From the NCBI GenBank assembly GCA_963839095.1, contig CAWIUF010000070.1, positions 7,448 to 71,447 of the forward strand: a DNA stretch of 64,000 bases. The letters run 5' to 3'. Positions 36,925 to 47,240 of this stretch are shown in pieces. A program made the translations under genes and the position numbers. Below the pieces are notes generated by a model that was not told the DNA's origin, ran no database searches, and saw only the letters and a program-made list of their open reading frames with translations. Numbering within the stretch: the first letter of the stretch is position 1; each line of letters begins with the position of its first letter. Source of the stretch: Palsa-504 sp963839095 (GTDB taxonomy: Bacteria; Actinomycetota; Actinomycetes; Streptosporangiales; Streptosporangiaceae).

Positions 36925-37125
36925 TCAGGCAAGGTCAGCGTGACGGGCGGCGTAGACGTGCGCGAGAAATTCTTCCAGTTCCTCATCCGACTCGAAAACG
37001 CCATCTTGCGTCATGTCTTCTACGGACTCGACGGGCCGGACACCCTTGCGCCTCACCTGCTCGTCGATGGACTCAGGGCGGGTTTCCGGCGACTCTCCCG
37101 CATAGCCAGCGCTATTGGTCGTCAT
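36925..37125 (-). CDS. Small acidic antitoxin partner of the PIN toxin
   Basis: 66 aa, acidic and mostly disordered (VEDMTQDGVFESDEELEEFL). A strong AAGGAGG precedes the ATG at 37125. There is no recognisable DNA-binding domain. It is assigned as antitoxin by position, size and coupling to the PIN gene. Confidence 0.75.
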   Translation of the reverse strand: MTTNSAGYAGESPETRPESIDEQVRRKGVRPVESVEDMTQDGVFESDEELEEFLAHVYAARHADLA

Positions 37126-37170
37126 CCCGCCTCCTTCGGTGAGAGATGTGATGGTCCAAGCTTAACCCGC

Positions 37171-38367
37171 TTATGCGCTCAATTCGTCGGCTGAGTTTCC
37201 CCGCCGCTGCTTCGGCCGGAAGATCTGGTCCATGACCTCGGCGCCGGTCGTGATCACCGGCCGCAGCTCCCGCCGGTAAATGACCTCTGTCGTTCGCGAG
37301 CTGGCATGCCCGGCCAGCCGCGCGATCTCCTCCACCGGCACGCCCTGGAAGCTCATCATGCTGACGAACGACGTCCGCAGCTCCTTCGGCACCCACCGCG
37401 CTCCGAGCCCGGCTGCTGCGGTCACCCGCCGGAAGTCCCGCCGCAGATTGTGCGACTCATACGCCGTCCCCACAGACGTGGTGAACACCAGTCCGTGTTC
37501 CTGCCACAACTCGCCGGCCTCGGCCCGCTCCCGAGCCTGACGCTCCCGCTGCCCCCGTAGCGCCTCTGCCGCCATCTCCGGCAGCTTCAGCGTCCGCCGC
37601 GACCGGTTCGTCTTGGTGTCCCCGTGCGCCCGCACCGACCGCCATACCGAGATCGTCGTGGCTTCCAGATCCACGTGCTCCCACGTCAGCGCCCGCGCCT
37701 CCTCCGACCGAACTCCGGTGAGCAAGCACAAGACAATAAACGCGTGCAGCCGCGACTCCTCCGACGCCTCCAGCAACGCGCTCGCCTCAGCCATCGTCAG
37801 CGACTGAGACCGTCGCCCCTCCAGCCCACGCGGAGTGTCCACCAGAGCCGACACGTTCCGCCGGACCAGATCCTGCCCCTCAGCGTGCCGTACCGCCCGT
37901 GTCAGGCAGTTGTGCGCCTTCTGCAGCGTCCGGGTCGCGTGCGTCCCCGCCATCTTCTTCAGCGCGGCCCGCATGTCCTGCACGGTCAGATCCCGCAGCG
38001 GAATCGCCCCGATAACGTCGAGCAGCGGCCGCAGCGAGTCCCGGTTGACCTCGACCGTCTTGGCGGTACGCCCGGGCAGCCCTTCGGCCAGCCAGTCCGT
38101 CACAGCCTTATCAACCGTGTAGGCCGCAGTGGTCCGGACACCAGCATCCAGCTCGGAGTGCAGCGCCTTGAGCTTGTCCTTGACCTCGGTCCTGGTACTA
38201 CCGCTGACTTTCTTGCGGATCCGCTTCCCGCCCGCGTCGAAGCCGAGCGAGACCACCCCGCGCCATCGTCCCGCGCAGGTCTTGTGATGGACGCCGTCTC
38301 GACAGTCCGTCCGGTGATCGAAGTAGATGCCGTCTTCGCCGTAGCCACGGCGTGAAGCCCCAGCCAT
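37171..38367 (-). CDS. int: Tyrosine-type site-specific integrase
   Basis: About 398 aa. N-terminal arm/SAM-like domain (TVDKAVTDWLAEGLPGRTAK), then the catalytic domain: LLTGVRSEEARALTWEHVDL (first Arg), PKELRTSFVSMM (Arg II, with Lys-Glu in place of the usual His of HxxR), EEIARLAGHASSRTTEVIYR (His/Ser region and the nucleophile Tyr in VIYRR). It lies 90 bases from the intact tRNA-Ala and reads away from it, the normal position for the integrase of a tRNA-targeting element. Overlapping ATG codons at 38367 and 38373 are both possible starts. Confidence 0.93.
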   Translation of the reverse strand: MAGASRRGYGEDGIYFDHRTDCRDGVHHKTCAGRWRGVVSLGFDAGGKRIRKKVSGSTRTEVKDKLKALHSELDAGVRTTAAYTVDKAVTDWLAEGLPGRTAKTVEVNRDSLRPLLDVIGAIPLRDLTVQDMRAALKKMAGTHATRTLQKAHNCLTRAVRHAEGQDLVRRNVSALVDTPRGLEGRRSQSLTMAEASALLEASEESRLHAFIVLCLLTGVRSEEARALTWEHVDLEATTISVWRSVRAHGDTKTNRSRRTLKLPEMAAEALRGQRERQARERAEAGELWQEHGLVFTTSVGTAYESHNLRRDFRRVTAAAGLGARWVPKELRTSFVSMMSFQGVPVEEIARLAGHASSRTTEVIYRRELRPVITTGAEVMDQIFRPKQRRGNSADELSA

Positions 38368-38384
38368 ACTCAAAGTTTACGACT

Positions 38385-38405
38385 TGGCTCCCACAATGGC
38401 TCCCA
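38385..38405. promoter_or_regulatory. Putative integrase arm-type sites, right end of element 1
   Basis: GGCTCCC at 38386-38392 and 38398-38404, the same 12-bp period as at 22643-22662. They sit between the integrase start and the attachment site, so they may also repress or autoregulate int. Confidence 0.7.
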
Positions 38406-38452
38406 AGCCGGACAAAAGAAAATCGAGCAGGTCACCTGACCTGCGATATCTC

Positions 38453-38528
<76 letters not shown>

Positions 38529-38658
38529 GAGAACTTGAGCTAGCGTAGCAAACCCGGAGGGCTGCCCACGCCACGGATCACCGTAGACCCTGGTGACAGC
38601 GCAAGCATCCCCGGGACATCATGGGCATCATGCGCCAGAACCCGCCAGGAGGTGCGCG

Positions 38659-39958
38659 ATGACTACCGCGGCCGAGGTGACCGGATGCCCGGTCGACGAG
38701 TCGTTCGACCCGCTCTCGCCCGAGTTCCTCGCCGATCCCTACGCGGTCATGGCCCGGCGCCCCGGCGGCGGAGCGCCGGTCTTCTTCGCCCCGTCGATCG
38801 GCTACTACGTGGTCACCCGCTACGACGCGGTGGACCAGGTGTTCCGCGACCCGGCGGCGTACTCCGCGGCGGCGGCCCAGGCGCCCCTGGTGCCGATCGT
38901 CCCCGAGGCGCAGCAGATCCTGCTCGGCGGCGGCTACAAACCGCAGCCCACCATGGTCAGCCTGGACGGGCCCGCGCACGCCCGCCTGCGCAAGCCGGCC
39001 GCCCGGGCGTTCAGCATGAAGCGCGTCACCGCGATGATCCCCGCCATCGAGGCCACCACCGCCCGCCTCCTCGACGCGGTGGCCGGCCAGGACGAGTTCG
39101 ACCTCGTCGCGGCCCTGGCCTTCCCGCTCCCCGCCAACATCGTGTTCTCCCTGATGGGCGTCCCCGAGAAGGACTTCGCGCAGCTCAAGCAGTGGTGCGG
39201 CTACCGGGCGGCGCTGGCCTGGGGCAGGCCCGCGCCGGAGGACCAGGTAGAGATCGCCACCAACATGGCCGTCTACCGCCAGTACCTGCGCGACCTGGTG
39301 GACATCAAGGCCCGCGAACCGGGCGACGATCTCGCCAGCGACCTGATCGCCATCCACCGGGAGGCGCCGGAGCGGCTCACTCTGGACGAGATCGGCTCGA
39401 TCCTGTTCTCGCTGTCCTTCGCCGGTCACGAGACCACCACCGGGCTCATCGGCAACACAGTCCGCCGCCTGCTCGAGGACCCCGCCCGCTGGGCCGAGCT
39501 CGCCGCCGACCCGGACCTGATCCCGGGCGCGGTCGAGGAGAGCCTGCGCTACGACCCGTCGGTGCCCGTCTGGCGCCGGGTCACCACCCGCCCGGTCACC
39601 CTGGCCGGGGTGGACCTGCCCGCCGGATCAAAGCTTTTCCTGTGGCTGGCCGCCGCAGGCCGGGACGAGGAAGCGTTCCCCGCCCCGACGAGTTCAACAT
39701 CTACCGAACGGGTGCCGATCATCACCTCGCCTTCGGCAAAGGCCTGCACTACTGCCTGGGCGCCAACCTGGGCAAGCTCGAAGCGCAGATCGCGATCGCC
39801 GAACTCGCCCGCCGCTACCCCGCGCTGGCCCTAGTCCCCGGCCAGCACCTCACCTTCCACCCCAACATCTCCTTCCGCGGCCCCCAGTCCCTCCGCGTCC
39901 GGCCCCGCCCCCGCACCGCCCCGAGGCTGACCGCGACCGTGAGCCGCGTGGCCGTTGA
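38659..39958 (+). CDS. Cytochrome P450 (one-base frameshift)
   Basis: About 425 aa. Bacterial class I P450: I-helix LSFAGHETTTGLIG, K-helix EESLRYDPSVPVWRR (ExxR), and the heme loop HLAFGKGLHYCLGANLGKLE with the Cys ligand. One base is missing near 39,680 before DEFNIYRTG. After LRVRP the C-terminus is unclear: the direct frame runs to 40,205 across the SepX gene, while a TGA at 39956-39958 in another frame is more likely. No ferredoxin is adjacent, so its redox partner and substrate are unknown. Confidence 0.9.
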
Positions 39959-39981
39959 GGCTGTAACACGGTGGATCCGGC

Positions 39982-41103
39982 TTACCGGAGGATTAGGCCC
40001 CTGGGGACCCACCGGATGCGATCCACCGCGTATGCGGATCCACCGCGTTGTTGGCTGCGACGCGGGGTGCCAGCTTGCGGGTGGGGCGGCTGCGGAGGCT
40101 CAGGGGCCGTGGGCGCCTCAGGCGGCGTCGGACGAGGTAAGTCGCCGACGGCTCGCAGCTTGGCGTCGGTGTACTGGTCGTAGAACTCCTTGTCGCCCTG
40201 GCTGACCGACGCGGAGATGTCGATGACCTCGGCGTCGGGCACCGGCGGCGGGGCCACCGGGGCGGCAGGCGCGGCCGCAGCCGCCGCGCCTGCCGCGGGC
40301 GCCGGGCCGACCGTCGTGGCGGTGGCCGTGGCCGGGGGAGCGGCCTGCTCGGTGGCCACCTCGGCGGCGCGGGCGTAAGCCAGTTCACGCCGTTCGGCGT
40401 CGACCTTGGAGGCTTCGCGGAGCAGGCCTAGATAGCCCGTCAGCATGATGAAGGGCGGCACGATCACCCACCAGGCCGCCATCTTGGCGACCGCGAGCAC
40501 GCCGGAGCCCACGGCCAGGACGAGCAGCATGCCAAGCAGCCGCCGCCGGGCCGCCAGCACCTTCCTGCGCTCCTCGCTGGGTCCCTCGGCGCCCAAGACC
40601 TCGGGACGCTCGTCCGACGGCCCCGCTGGCCGCGCCGCAGGTGCCGCGAGCCCTGCCGCAGGCGCCGTGAGCCCCGCCGCCGCGGTCCGGGGCGTCCCGG
40701 CCGGTCGCTGAGCCGCCGTCCGCGCGCCCGGAGCTCCCCGCTCCGCCGGAGCCCGGCCCGGCAACCGAAGCCGCACCCGGCCGGGTAACCGGAGCCGGAC
40801 CAGGCCGCGCAGCCGGCAGGCCGGAGCAGGCCGCGCAGCCGGACCAGGCCGCTCAGCCATGGGAGCCGCCGGAACCGGGGCCCCTAGCGGAGCCGAAGGA
40901 AGCACGTCGCCCCGCGGCCTCGACCGCGGCGCCCCCTCATGCCCTGAAGGAGCCGGCACCGACGAAGGGGCGGTTTCCGTTTCCGCCGTGCCGACCTCGT
41001 CGTCGTCCCGCTCCTGCGCCGAGGAGTCCCGCCGTAGCCATCGGGGGATGAGCACGCCTGCCCAGATCGCCACGATGGCGACGTACAGTATCGCGCTGCT
41101 CAA
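39982..41103 (-). CDS. sepX: Divisome-associated protein SepX/GlpR
   Basis: About 373 aa. One N-terminal membrane helix (SAILYVAIVAIWAGVLIPRW, then LRRDS), a long Ala/Pro-rich linker, a pair of helices (LLGMLLVLAVGSGVLAVAKM and WWVIVPPFIMLTGYLGLLRE), and a C-terminal part with KEFYDQYTDAKLRAVGD. This matches actinobacterial SepX (Streptomyces) or GlpR (Corynebacterium), which bind the divisome. I chose the TTG at 41103 because GGGGAGGACGG precedes it and the membrane helix then starts at residue 4. It belongs to the conserved galU-moeA/glp-rimJ cluster. Confidence 0.85.
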   Translation of the reverse strand: MSSAILYVAIVAIWAGVLIPRWLRRDSSAQERDDDEVGTAETETAPSSVPAPSGHEGAPRSRPRGDVLPSAPLGAPVPAAPMAERPGPAARPAPACRLRGLVRLRLPGRVRLRLPGRAPAERGAPGARTAAQRPAGTPRTAAAGLTAPAAGLAAPAARPAGPSDERPEVLGAEGPSEERRKVLAARRRLLGMLLVLAVGSGVLAVAKMAAWWVIVPPFIMLTGYLGLLREASKVDAERRELAYARAAEVATEQAAPPATATATTVGPAPAAGAAAAAAPAAPVAPPPVPDAEVIDISASVSQGDKEFYDQYTDAKLRAVGDLPRPTPPEAPTAPEPPQPPHPQAGTPRRSQQRGGSAYAVDRIRWVPRGLILR

Positions 41104-41287
41104 CCGTCCTCCCCTCGGCGCGGCCGACGCCGAACGGCCCGGCGGCGGATTCCACGGACCGTGGGTGTGGGCGCGCCGCGATGCGTGCCCACGTGACGCA
41201 AAGTAATAGGTTACGAAGGTTGAAACGAGCACCCCGGACGGTGTGTCGCAACATTCGTTTCACGATCCCGCCCAGACCGTGGCAGAT

Positions 41288-41932
41288 TCAGCCCGCGCTG
41301 GAGTCCGAAGCGACCCGGATGCTCCGCCACCTGGGCATAAGTCCCTGCGGCACTTCCTCGGCGGTCAGCGCGTAGCAGACGTGATCCCGCCACGCTCCGT
41401 TGATGTGCAGCTGGCGCACCCGGATGCCTTCCTCGCGGAACCCGAGCTTCTCCACCACCCGCCGGGAGGCCTGGTTCTCGGGCCGGATGGACGCCTCGAG
41501 CCGGTGCAGCCCGATGACGCCGAAGCAGTGGTCGACCGCCATCGCCAGCGTGGTCGGGATGATGCCGTGCCCGGCGTACGCCTCGTCAATCCAGTAGCCG
41601 ACCTGCCCCGAACGCGCCGATCCCCACGTGATCGACCCGATCGTCAGCTGGCCGACGAAGGCGCCGCCGTAGGCGACCACCCACGGGATCGCCTGCCCCT
41701 GCCTGGCCTCGCGGCGCATCGCCCGGACCATCGCGATGTACGGCCCGAGGTTCGACCGGTAGAGCGGGGTCTCCGGATTGGTCGGCTCCCAGGGCCGGAG
41801 CCAGGAGGCGTTCCTGACCCTGATCTCGCGCCACATGCGGGCGTCGCTGACCCGCACCGGGCGTAGGCTCACCGGCTGTTCGAGCAGATGAGGCTCGGTG
41901 AGAGTAACCGGCCAGCCTCGCATGCGTCCCAC
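41288..41932 (-). CDS. rimJ: RimJ/RimL-type GNAT N-acetyltransferase
   Basis: 214 aa. VSLRPVRVSDARMWREIRVR, WVVAYGGAFVGQLTIGSITW, the acetyl-CoA loop GYWIDEAYAGHGIIPTTLAM and EASIRPENQASRRVVEKLGF are GNAT motifs of the RimJ group. It probably acetylates a ribosomal or other protein N-terminus. It stands between mogA and sepX in the conserved order. Confidence 0.92.
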   Translation of the reverse strand: MGRMRGWPVTLTEPHLLEQPVSLRPVRVSDARMWREIRVRNASWLRPWEPTNPETPLYRSNLGPYIAMVRAMRREARQGQAIPWVVAYGGAFVGQLTIGSITWGSARSGQVGYWIDEAYAGHGIIPTTLAMAVDHCFGVIGLHRLEASIRPENQASRRVVEKLGFREEGIRVRQLHINGAWRDHVCYALTAEEVPQGLMPRWRSIRVASDSSAG

Positions 41933-41964
41933 GTTCCCATCATTCTCCAGTATCGCTGCTGACG

Positions 41965-42486
41965 CTACGCGATCCCCGATGCGCCCGGAGCGCCGGAGTC
42001 TGACCTGACATGGTCACCCCCGTTGATCTGGGAGATCGCGTGCCCGAGCACGGGCGCCAGCACGGCCATCCCGTCGCGGACGCCGCCGGTCGAACCGGGC
42101 AGGTTCACGATCAGGGTACGGCCGGCTATCCCGGCCACGCCACGAGAAAGCATCGCGGAGGGTACCCCGGCCGCCACTCCGGCCGCGCGCAGCGCCTCGG
42201 CGATGCCGGGAATCTCCCGTTCGATCACGCGCCGGGTGAGCTCCGGGGTCAGGTCGCCCGGGGTCAGCCCGGTCCCGCCGGTGGTCACCACGACGTCATA
42301 GCCGGCCGCCACCGCGTCCCGCAGCGCCGCCTCGACCGGGTCGCCGTCGGGCAGGACCCGCGGCCCGTCCACCACGCACCCCGCCGAGGCGAGCAGCGAG
42401 GCCAGCACCGGCCCGGACTTGTCCTCGTACACCCCGGCCGCGGCCCGGTTCGACGCAGTGATCGCCAGTGCCCTTATCGATGCCAT
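41965..42486 (-). CDS. mogA: Molybdopterin adenylyltransferase (MogA/MoaB)
   Basis: 173 aa. ALAITASNRAAAGVYEDKSG, VVVTTGGTGLTPGDLTPELT and IVNLPGSTGGVRDGMAVLAP are the MPT-binding motifs. It adenylylates molybdopterin before molybdate insertion. The ATG at 42486 overlaps the end of moaC by 13 bases. Confidence 0.94.
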   Translation of the reverse strand: MASIRALAITASNRAAAGVYEDKSGPVLASLLASAGCVVDGPRVLPDGDPVEAALRDAVAAGYDVVVTTGGTGLTPGDLTPELTRRVIEREIPGIAEALRAAGVAAGVPSAMLSRGVAGIAGRTLIVNLPGSTGGVRDGMAVLAPVLGHAISQINGGDHVRSDSGAPGASGIA

Positions 42487-42944
42487 GACCCGGTCTTCCC
42501 GCCTTCCTTCCACTCGACCCGCACGTCGGTGATCACCGCGGCCGGGTCGATGGCCTTGACCATGTCGATCAGCGCCAGCGCGGCCACCGACACCGAGGTC
42601 AGCGCCTCCATCTCCACCCCGGTCCGGTCCGCGGTGCGGGCGACGGCGGTGATGTCCACGCCGTCGTCGGTGACGGCCAGGTCCACCGTGACCCCGTGCA
42701 GCCCGATCGGGTGGCACAGCGGGATCAGGTCCGGCGTCCGCTTGGCCCCGGCGATGCCGGCGATCCGGGCCACCGCCAGCGCGTCGCCCTTCGGCACGTC
42801 CCCGGCCCGCAGCGCCGCCACGGCGGCGGCCGACAGCCGCACCCGCCCGGTCGCGGCGGCCGACCGCGCGGTCACGTCCTTGCCGGACACGTCCACCATC
42901 CGCGCGTGCCCAGAACCGTCCACATGCGTCAGGCCGTCACTCAT
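42474..42944 (-). CDS. moaC: Cyclic pyranopterin monophosphate synthase MoaC
   Basis: 156 aa. MVDVSGKDVTARSAAATGRV, PKGDALAVARIAGIAGAKRT, PDLIPLCHPIGLHGVTVDLA and GVEMEALTSVSVAALALIDM are diagnostic for MoaC. It converts the 8-oxo-GTP-derived intermediate to cPMP, the first pterin of molybdenum-cofactor synthesis. It lies between moeA and mogA. The ATG is at 42944. Confidence 0.96.
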   Translation of the reverse strand: MSDGLTHVDGSGHARMVDVSGKDVTARSAAATGRVRLSAAAVAALRAGDVPKGDALAVARIAGIAGAKRTPDLIPLCHPIGLHGVTVDLAVTDDGVDITAVARTADRTGVEMEALTSVSVAALALIDMVKAIDPAAVITDVRVEWKEGGKTGSWHR

Positions 42945-43003
42945 GCAGGCCACATTAGCTTCCAAACGGGGCAGCCATCCCGTCCCGGTCACGCCGCGCG
43001 TGG

Positions 43004-44370
43004 TTACGGCAGGACGAGGACCTCGACGGTGTCGCCCGCCGCCATCTGCACGACCCATTCCGGCACGATGACGAGCGCGTTGGCCCGGCCCAGGGTGGCG
43101 ATCTGGTGCGAGCCCTGACCGGTCAGCGGCTCGACCGTGCCGGTAGCCCGGTCGAGCACGCCGCGCAGGTACGAGCGCCGGCCGGCCGGCGAGCGCAGCG
43201 GCGCGGTCAGCTCGGCTTCGGTCTTCTCCAGGGCGAGGCCGTCGTAGCCCAGCATCGCGCCGATGGCGGGCCGGGCGAAGACCTGGAACGAGACGTAGGC
43301 GCTGACCGGGTTGCCGGGCAGCGTGAAGATCGGCACCCGCTCGCCCGCCGCCGGGGCCGGCGCGGCCGCCTCCTCGTAGCCGTCCCGCCGCCGGAAGTTC
43401 CGCACCGAACGGCGCTGGCGTTCCTCCGGCTCCCGGGCCTCCGGCGGCAGCGCGATGGTGCCGAACCCCTGCGGCATCCCCGGCTGCATGGCCACCTTGC
43501 GGAAGGTGATGGTGCCGAGCCGCTCCAGCGCCGCCTTGACCACGTCGTGCTCGCCGCCCATGCTGACCCCGCCGGTGGTGATCATCAGGTCGGCCCGGAC
43601 CAGCTGGTCCTCGATGGCCGGCAGCACCTCGTCCGGGTTGTCGGGCAAGATGGCCTGCCGGTAAGCCAGACAGCCCGCCTCCCGGGCCGCCGCGGCCAGC
43701 ATGAAGCTGTTGGAGTCCCAGATCCGCCCGGGGACGAGCGGCGTGCCCGGCTCGGCCAGTTCGTTGCCGGTGGACAGCACCACCACCCGGGGGCGCGGCC
43801 GGACCAGGACCGATCCGCGCCCGGCGGCCGCGATCACCGCGATGTGCATCGGCCGCAGCAACGTGCCCGCGGCGACCAGCACCTCCCCGGCCTTGGCGTC
43901 CTCCCCGGCCAGCCGCACCGCGTTGCCGTATGCGGCGCCGGCCCGGATGCTCACCCGCGCGCTGCCGCCGTCGGTCCACTCCACCGGCACCACGGCCTCG
44001 GCCCCGCGCGGCAGCATGGCCCCGGTCATGATCTTGATGGCGGTCCCCGGCTGGAGCGCGTACGCCCCGGTGTCGCCCGCCGCGACCTCTCCCGTCACCG
44101 GCAGCGTGACCGGGTTCTCCTCGGTGGCGGCGGCGACGTCCTCGACCAGGACCGCGTAGCCGTCCATGCCCGAGTTGTCGAACGACGGCAGCGCGGAGGC
44201 GGCCGAGACATCCTCGGCCAGCACCAGGCCGTGCACGTCCCCCAGGCTGAGCTGGGTGGGCGCCAGCGGGCCGACCGTGGCGAGGATCTGCGCCAGGTGC
44301 TCCTCGACCGGGGTCAGCTCAGCTCTCGCCATTCGCTCGCCTCCGGGGCGCCCGTGGCCCTGTGGCTCGC

Positions 44371-44374
<4 letters not shown>
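43004..44374 (-). CDS. moeA: MoeA/gephyrin-like protein (molybdopterin molybdotransferase or Glp)
   Basis: 456 aa. DNSGMDGYAVLVEDV, IKIMTGAMLPRGAEAVVPVE, VVVLSTGNELAEPGTPL, DLMITTGGVSMGGEHDVVK and FTLPGNPVSAYVSFQVFARP are MoeA signatures. In Corynebacterium the paralogue beside GlpR, called Glp, is an FtsZ-binding gephyrin-like division protein, and the position here in the sepX cluster fits that role as well. A charged 30-residue insertion (from REPEERQRRS) sits before FTLPGNP. The GTG at 44374 overlaps the galU stop. Confidence 0.93.
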
Positions 44375-45270
<896 letters not shown>

Positions 45271-45330
45271 GCCCTGAACACTAGCGAACTCCGGGGAGTG
45301 ATCCCTTCCCTGGGCAGTACGGTAAGTGAC

Positions 45331-45922
45331 ATGCCGGGCGTAAAAGAGGAGAAGGCGGCGCTGCGGAAGCGGCTGGCTCGCGGCCCGGGCGGAGCTTACC
45401 GCGGAGCAGCGGACCGCGGCCGGGCGGGCCATCAGGGACGCCCTGCTCGCCCGGCCCGAGGTGCAGATGGCCGGGACGATCGCCGCCTATTACTCAGTGG
45501 GCACCGAGCCCGACACCCGCGGCCTGCTATTCGCGCTGTGGAAGCGCGGCAGCTACGTGCTGCTCCCGCTGCTGCGGCCGGACGGCGACCTGGACTGGGC
45601 CTCCTACGAGGGCCCCGATTCCCTGGTCGCCGGTCCGCGCGGGCTGCTCGAGCCGGGCGAGCCGCCGCGCGGCCCCGGCGCGGTCGCCCGGGCCAACGCG
45701 GTGCTGGTGCCCGCGCTGGCCGTGGACCGGGCCGGGAACCGGCTCGGCCGGGGCGGCGGCAGCTACGACCGCGCGCTGGCCCGGGTCGGCCCGATGGTCC
45801 CGCTGCTCGCGCTGATCTATGACGCCGAACTCCTCGACCGCGTGCCCGCCGAGCCGCACGACGTGAAGGTCAGGGCGGCGGTCAGCCCCGGGTCCGGGGT
45901 GACCGTGCTGGAGGCGGGGTAG
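45331..45922 (+). CDS. fau: 5-formyltetrahydrofolate cyclo-ligase (one-base frameshift)
   Basis: About 196 aa. VKEEKAALRKRL at the start, then after a one-base insertion near 45,378 AELTAEQRTAAGRAIRDALL, and the C-terminal signature VPALAVDRAGNRLGRGGGSYDRAL. It converts 5-formyl-THF to methenyl-THF using ATP. The frame break leaves all motifs intact. It precedes the CIRCE-controlled ruc gene. Confidence 0.92.
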
Positions 45923-45982
45923 CCCACTCGTTCGGGATCATGGGGTAAGGAATCCCGGAACGGCCTGCACTGTTGGATATGC

Positions 45983-46009
45983 TTAGCAGTCGGAGGTCCC
46001 GAGTGCTAA
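45983..46009. promoter_or_regulatory. CIRCE operator (HrcA site)
   Basis: TTAGCAGTC (45983-45991), nine bases, then GAGTGCTAA (46001-46009). The CIRCE consensus is TTAGCACTC-N9-GAGTGCTAA, so only one position differs. It starts 53 bases upstream of the ruc-like GTG and overlaps a possible promoter (TATGCT just before it). Heat-shock control by HrcA is therefore likely. Confidence 0.92.
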
Positions 46010-46035
46010 CCACAGGACCGCGCTGAGGAGGGTCC

Positions 46036-46413
46036 GTGCCCACGTATCAGTACACCTGCACCGAATGCGGCGAGCCGGTCGAGGCTGTGCAGAAGTTTTC
46101 CGACGCCCCGCTGACCGTGTGCGCGGCCTGCGGCGGCAGGCTCAGGAAGGTGTTCTCCCCGGTCGGGATCGTCTTCAAGGGCTCGGGCTTCTACCGCACG
46201 GACAGCCGGAACGGCGCCACCGCCACTGATCCCGGCGACCAAGGAGACAAGGAGAAGGTCGTCGGCGACTCCTCGTCCTCGTCTTCGTCCAGCGAGTCGT
46301 CCTCGGGCAGCAGCAACGGCAACGGCAGCGGCTCGGGGGACAAGCCGGCCGCGAAGAAGACCGAGACGGCCAGCAGCACGTCCAAGTCATCCTCGGGTGA
46401 GAAGGTGGCCTGA
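46036..46413 (+). CDS. ruc: FmdB-type zinc-ribbon protein, Ruc-like redox-regulated chaperone
   Basis: 125 aa. The zinc ribbon has two CxxC pairs (YTCTECGEPVEAV and TVCAACGGRLRKV), followed by FSPVGIVFKGSGFYRTDSR and a long disordered Ser/Gly/Lys tail. M. tuberculosis Rv0991c (Ruc) has the same layout, is next to the 5-FCL gene and galU, is repressed by HrcA, and acts as a redox-controlled chaperone that works with DnaK. The CIRCE upstream supports orthology. The GTG at 46036 follows GAGGAGGG. Confidence 0.9.
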   Translation: MPTYQYTCTECGEPVEAVQKFSDAPLTVCAACGGRLRKVFSPVGIVFKGSGFYRTDSRNGATATDPGDQGDKEKVVGDSSSSSSSSESSSGSSNGNGSGSGDKPAAKKTETASSTSKSSSGEKVA

Positions 46414-46432
46414 GCTATAAGCTCAAGCGCTC

Positions 46433-47240
46433 ATGGCGGACCTGGCGAGCATCGCGGTTGTCGGCGGTTCAGGCTTTTACGAGTTCCTCGAAGACGCCGA
46501 AGAGGTCACGGTCGACACCCCGTTCGGGGCGCCGAGCGACCCGGTCACGGTGGGCGAGGTGGCGGGCCGCCGGGTGGCGTTCCTGCCCCGGCACGGCCGT
46601 GACCACCGGTTCCCGCCGCACAAGATCCCGTACCGGGCGAACATGTGGGCGCTGCGCTCGCTCGGCGTCCGGCGGGTCCTCGCGCCGACCGCGGTCGGCT
46701 CGCTGACGCCCCGCTACGGCCCCGGCACGCTGGCCCTGCCCGATCAGCTGGTGGACCGGACCACGGACCCGCGACCAGACCTACTACGACCAGGGCGCCT
46801 GCCACGTGCCGTTCGCGGACCCGTACTGCCCGTCGCTCCGTACCGTGGCCATCGAGACCGCCCGGGACCAGGACTGGGACCCGGTCACCGCGGCCACCCT
46901 GGTCGTCATCGAGGGCCAGCGCTTCTCCACCCGGGCCGAGTCCCAGTGGTTCGCCGCCCAGGGCTGGACGCTGGTCGGCATGACCGGCCACCCCGAGGCC
47001 GTCCTGGCCCGCGAGCTGGCCCTCTGCTACGCCCCGCTGGCGCTGGTCACCGACCTGGACGCCGGCGTCGAGGAAGGCGAGGGCGTCACCCAGGCCGAGG
47101 TCTTCGAAGTCTTCGCGGCCAACATCAAGCGCCTGCGCGACCTGACCGCCACCATCATCGCCGCCCTCCCCGCCGACCGCGAAGACGACCTCTGCGCCCA
47201 CGCCCTAGACAGCATCACCCTCCCCTTCCCCCTCCCATAG
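46433..47240 (+). CDS. mtnP: S-methyl-5'-thioadenosine phosphorylase / purine nucleoside phosphorylase (one-base frameshift)
   Basis: About 268 aa. IAVVGGSGFYEFLEDA, RRVAFLPRHGRDHRFPPHKI, PYRANMWALRSLGVRRVLAP and VIEGQRFSTRAESQWFAAQG followed by TLVGMTGHPEAVLARE are MTAP motifs. An extra C near 46,769 breaks DRTTDRDQTYYDQG. It cleaves MTA phosphorolytically for methionine and adenine salvage. It starts 20 bases after ruc, so the two are probably co-transcribed. Confidence 0.92.

Noticed and set aside
38652..40205. 517-codon frame as the full P450
   Set aside because: Only the part after 39,680 belongs to the P450; the front is a shadow and the end runs antisense through sepX.
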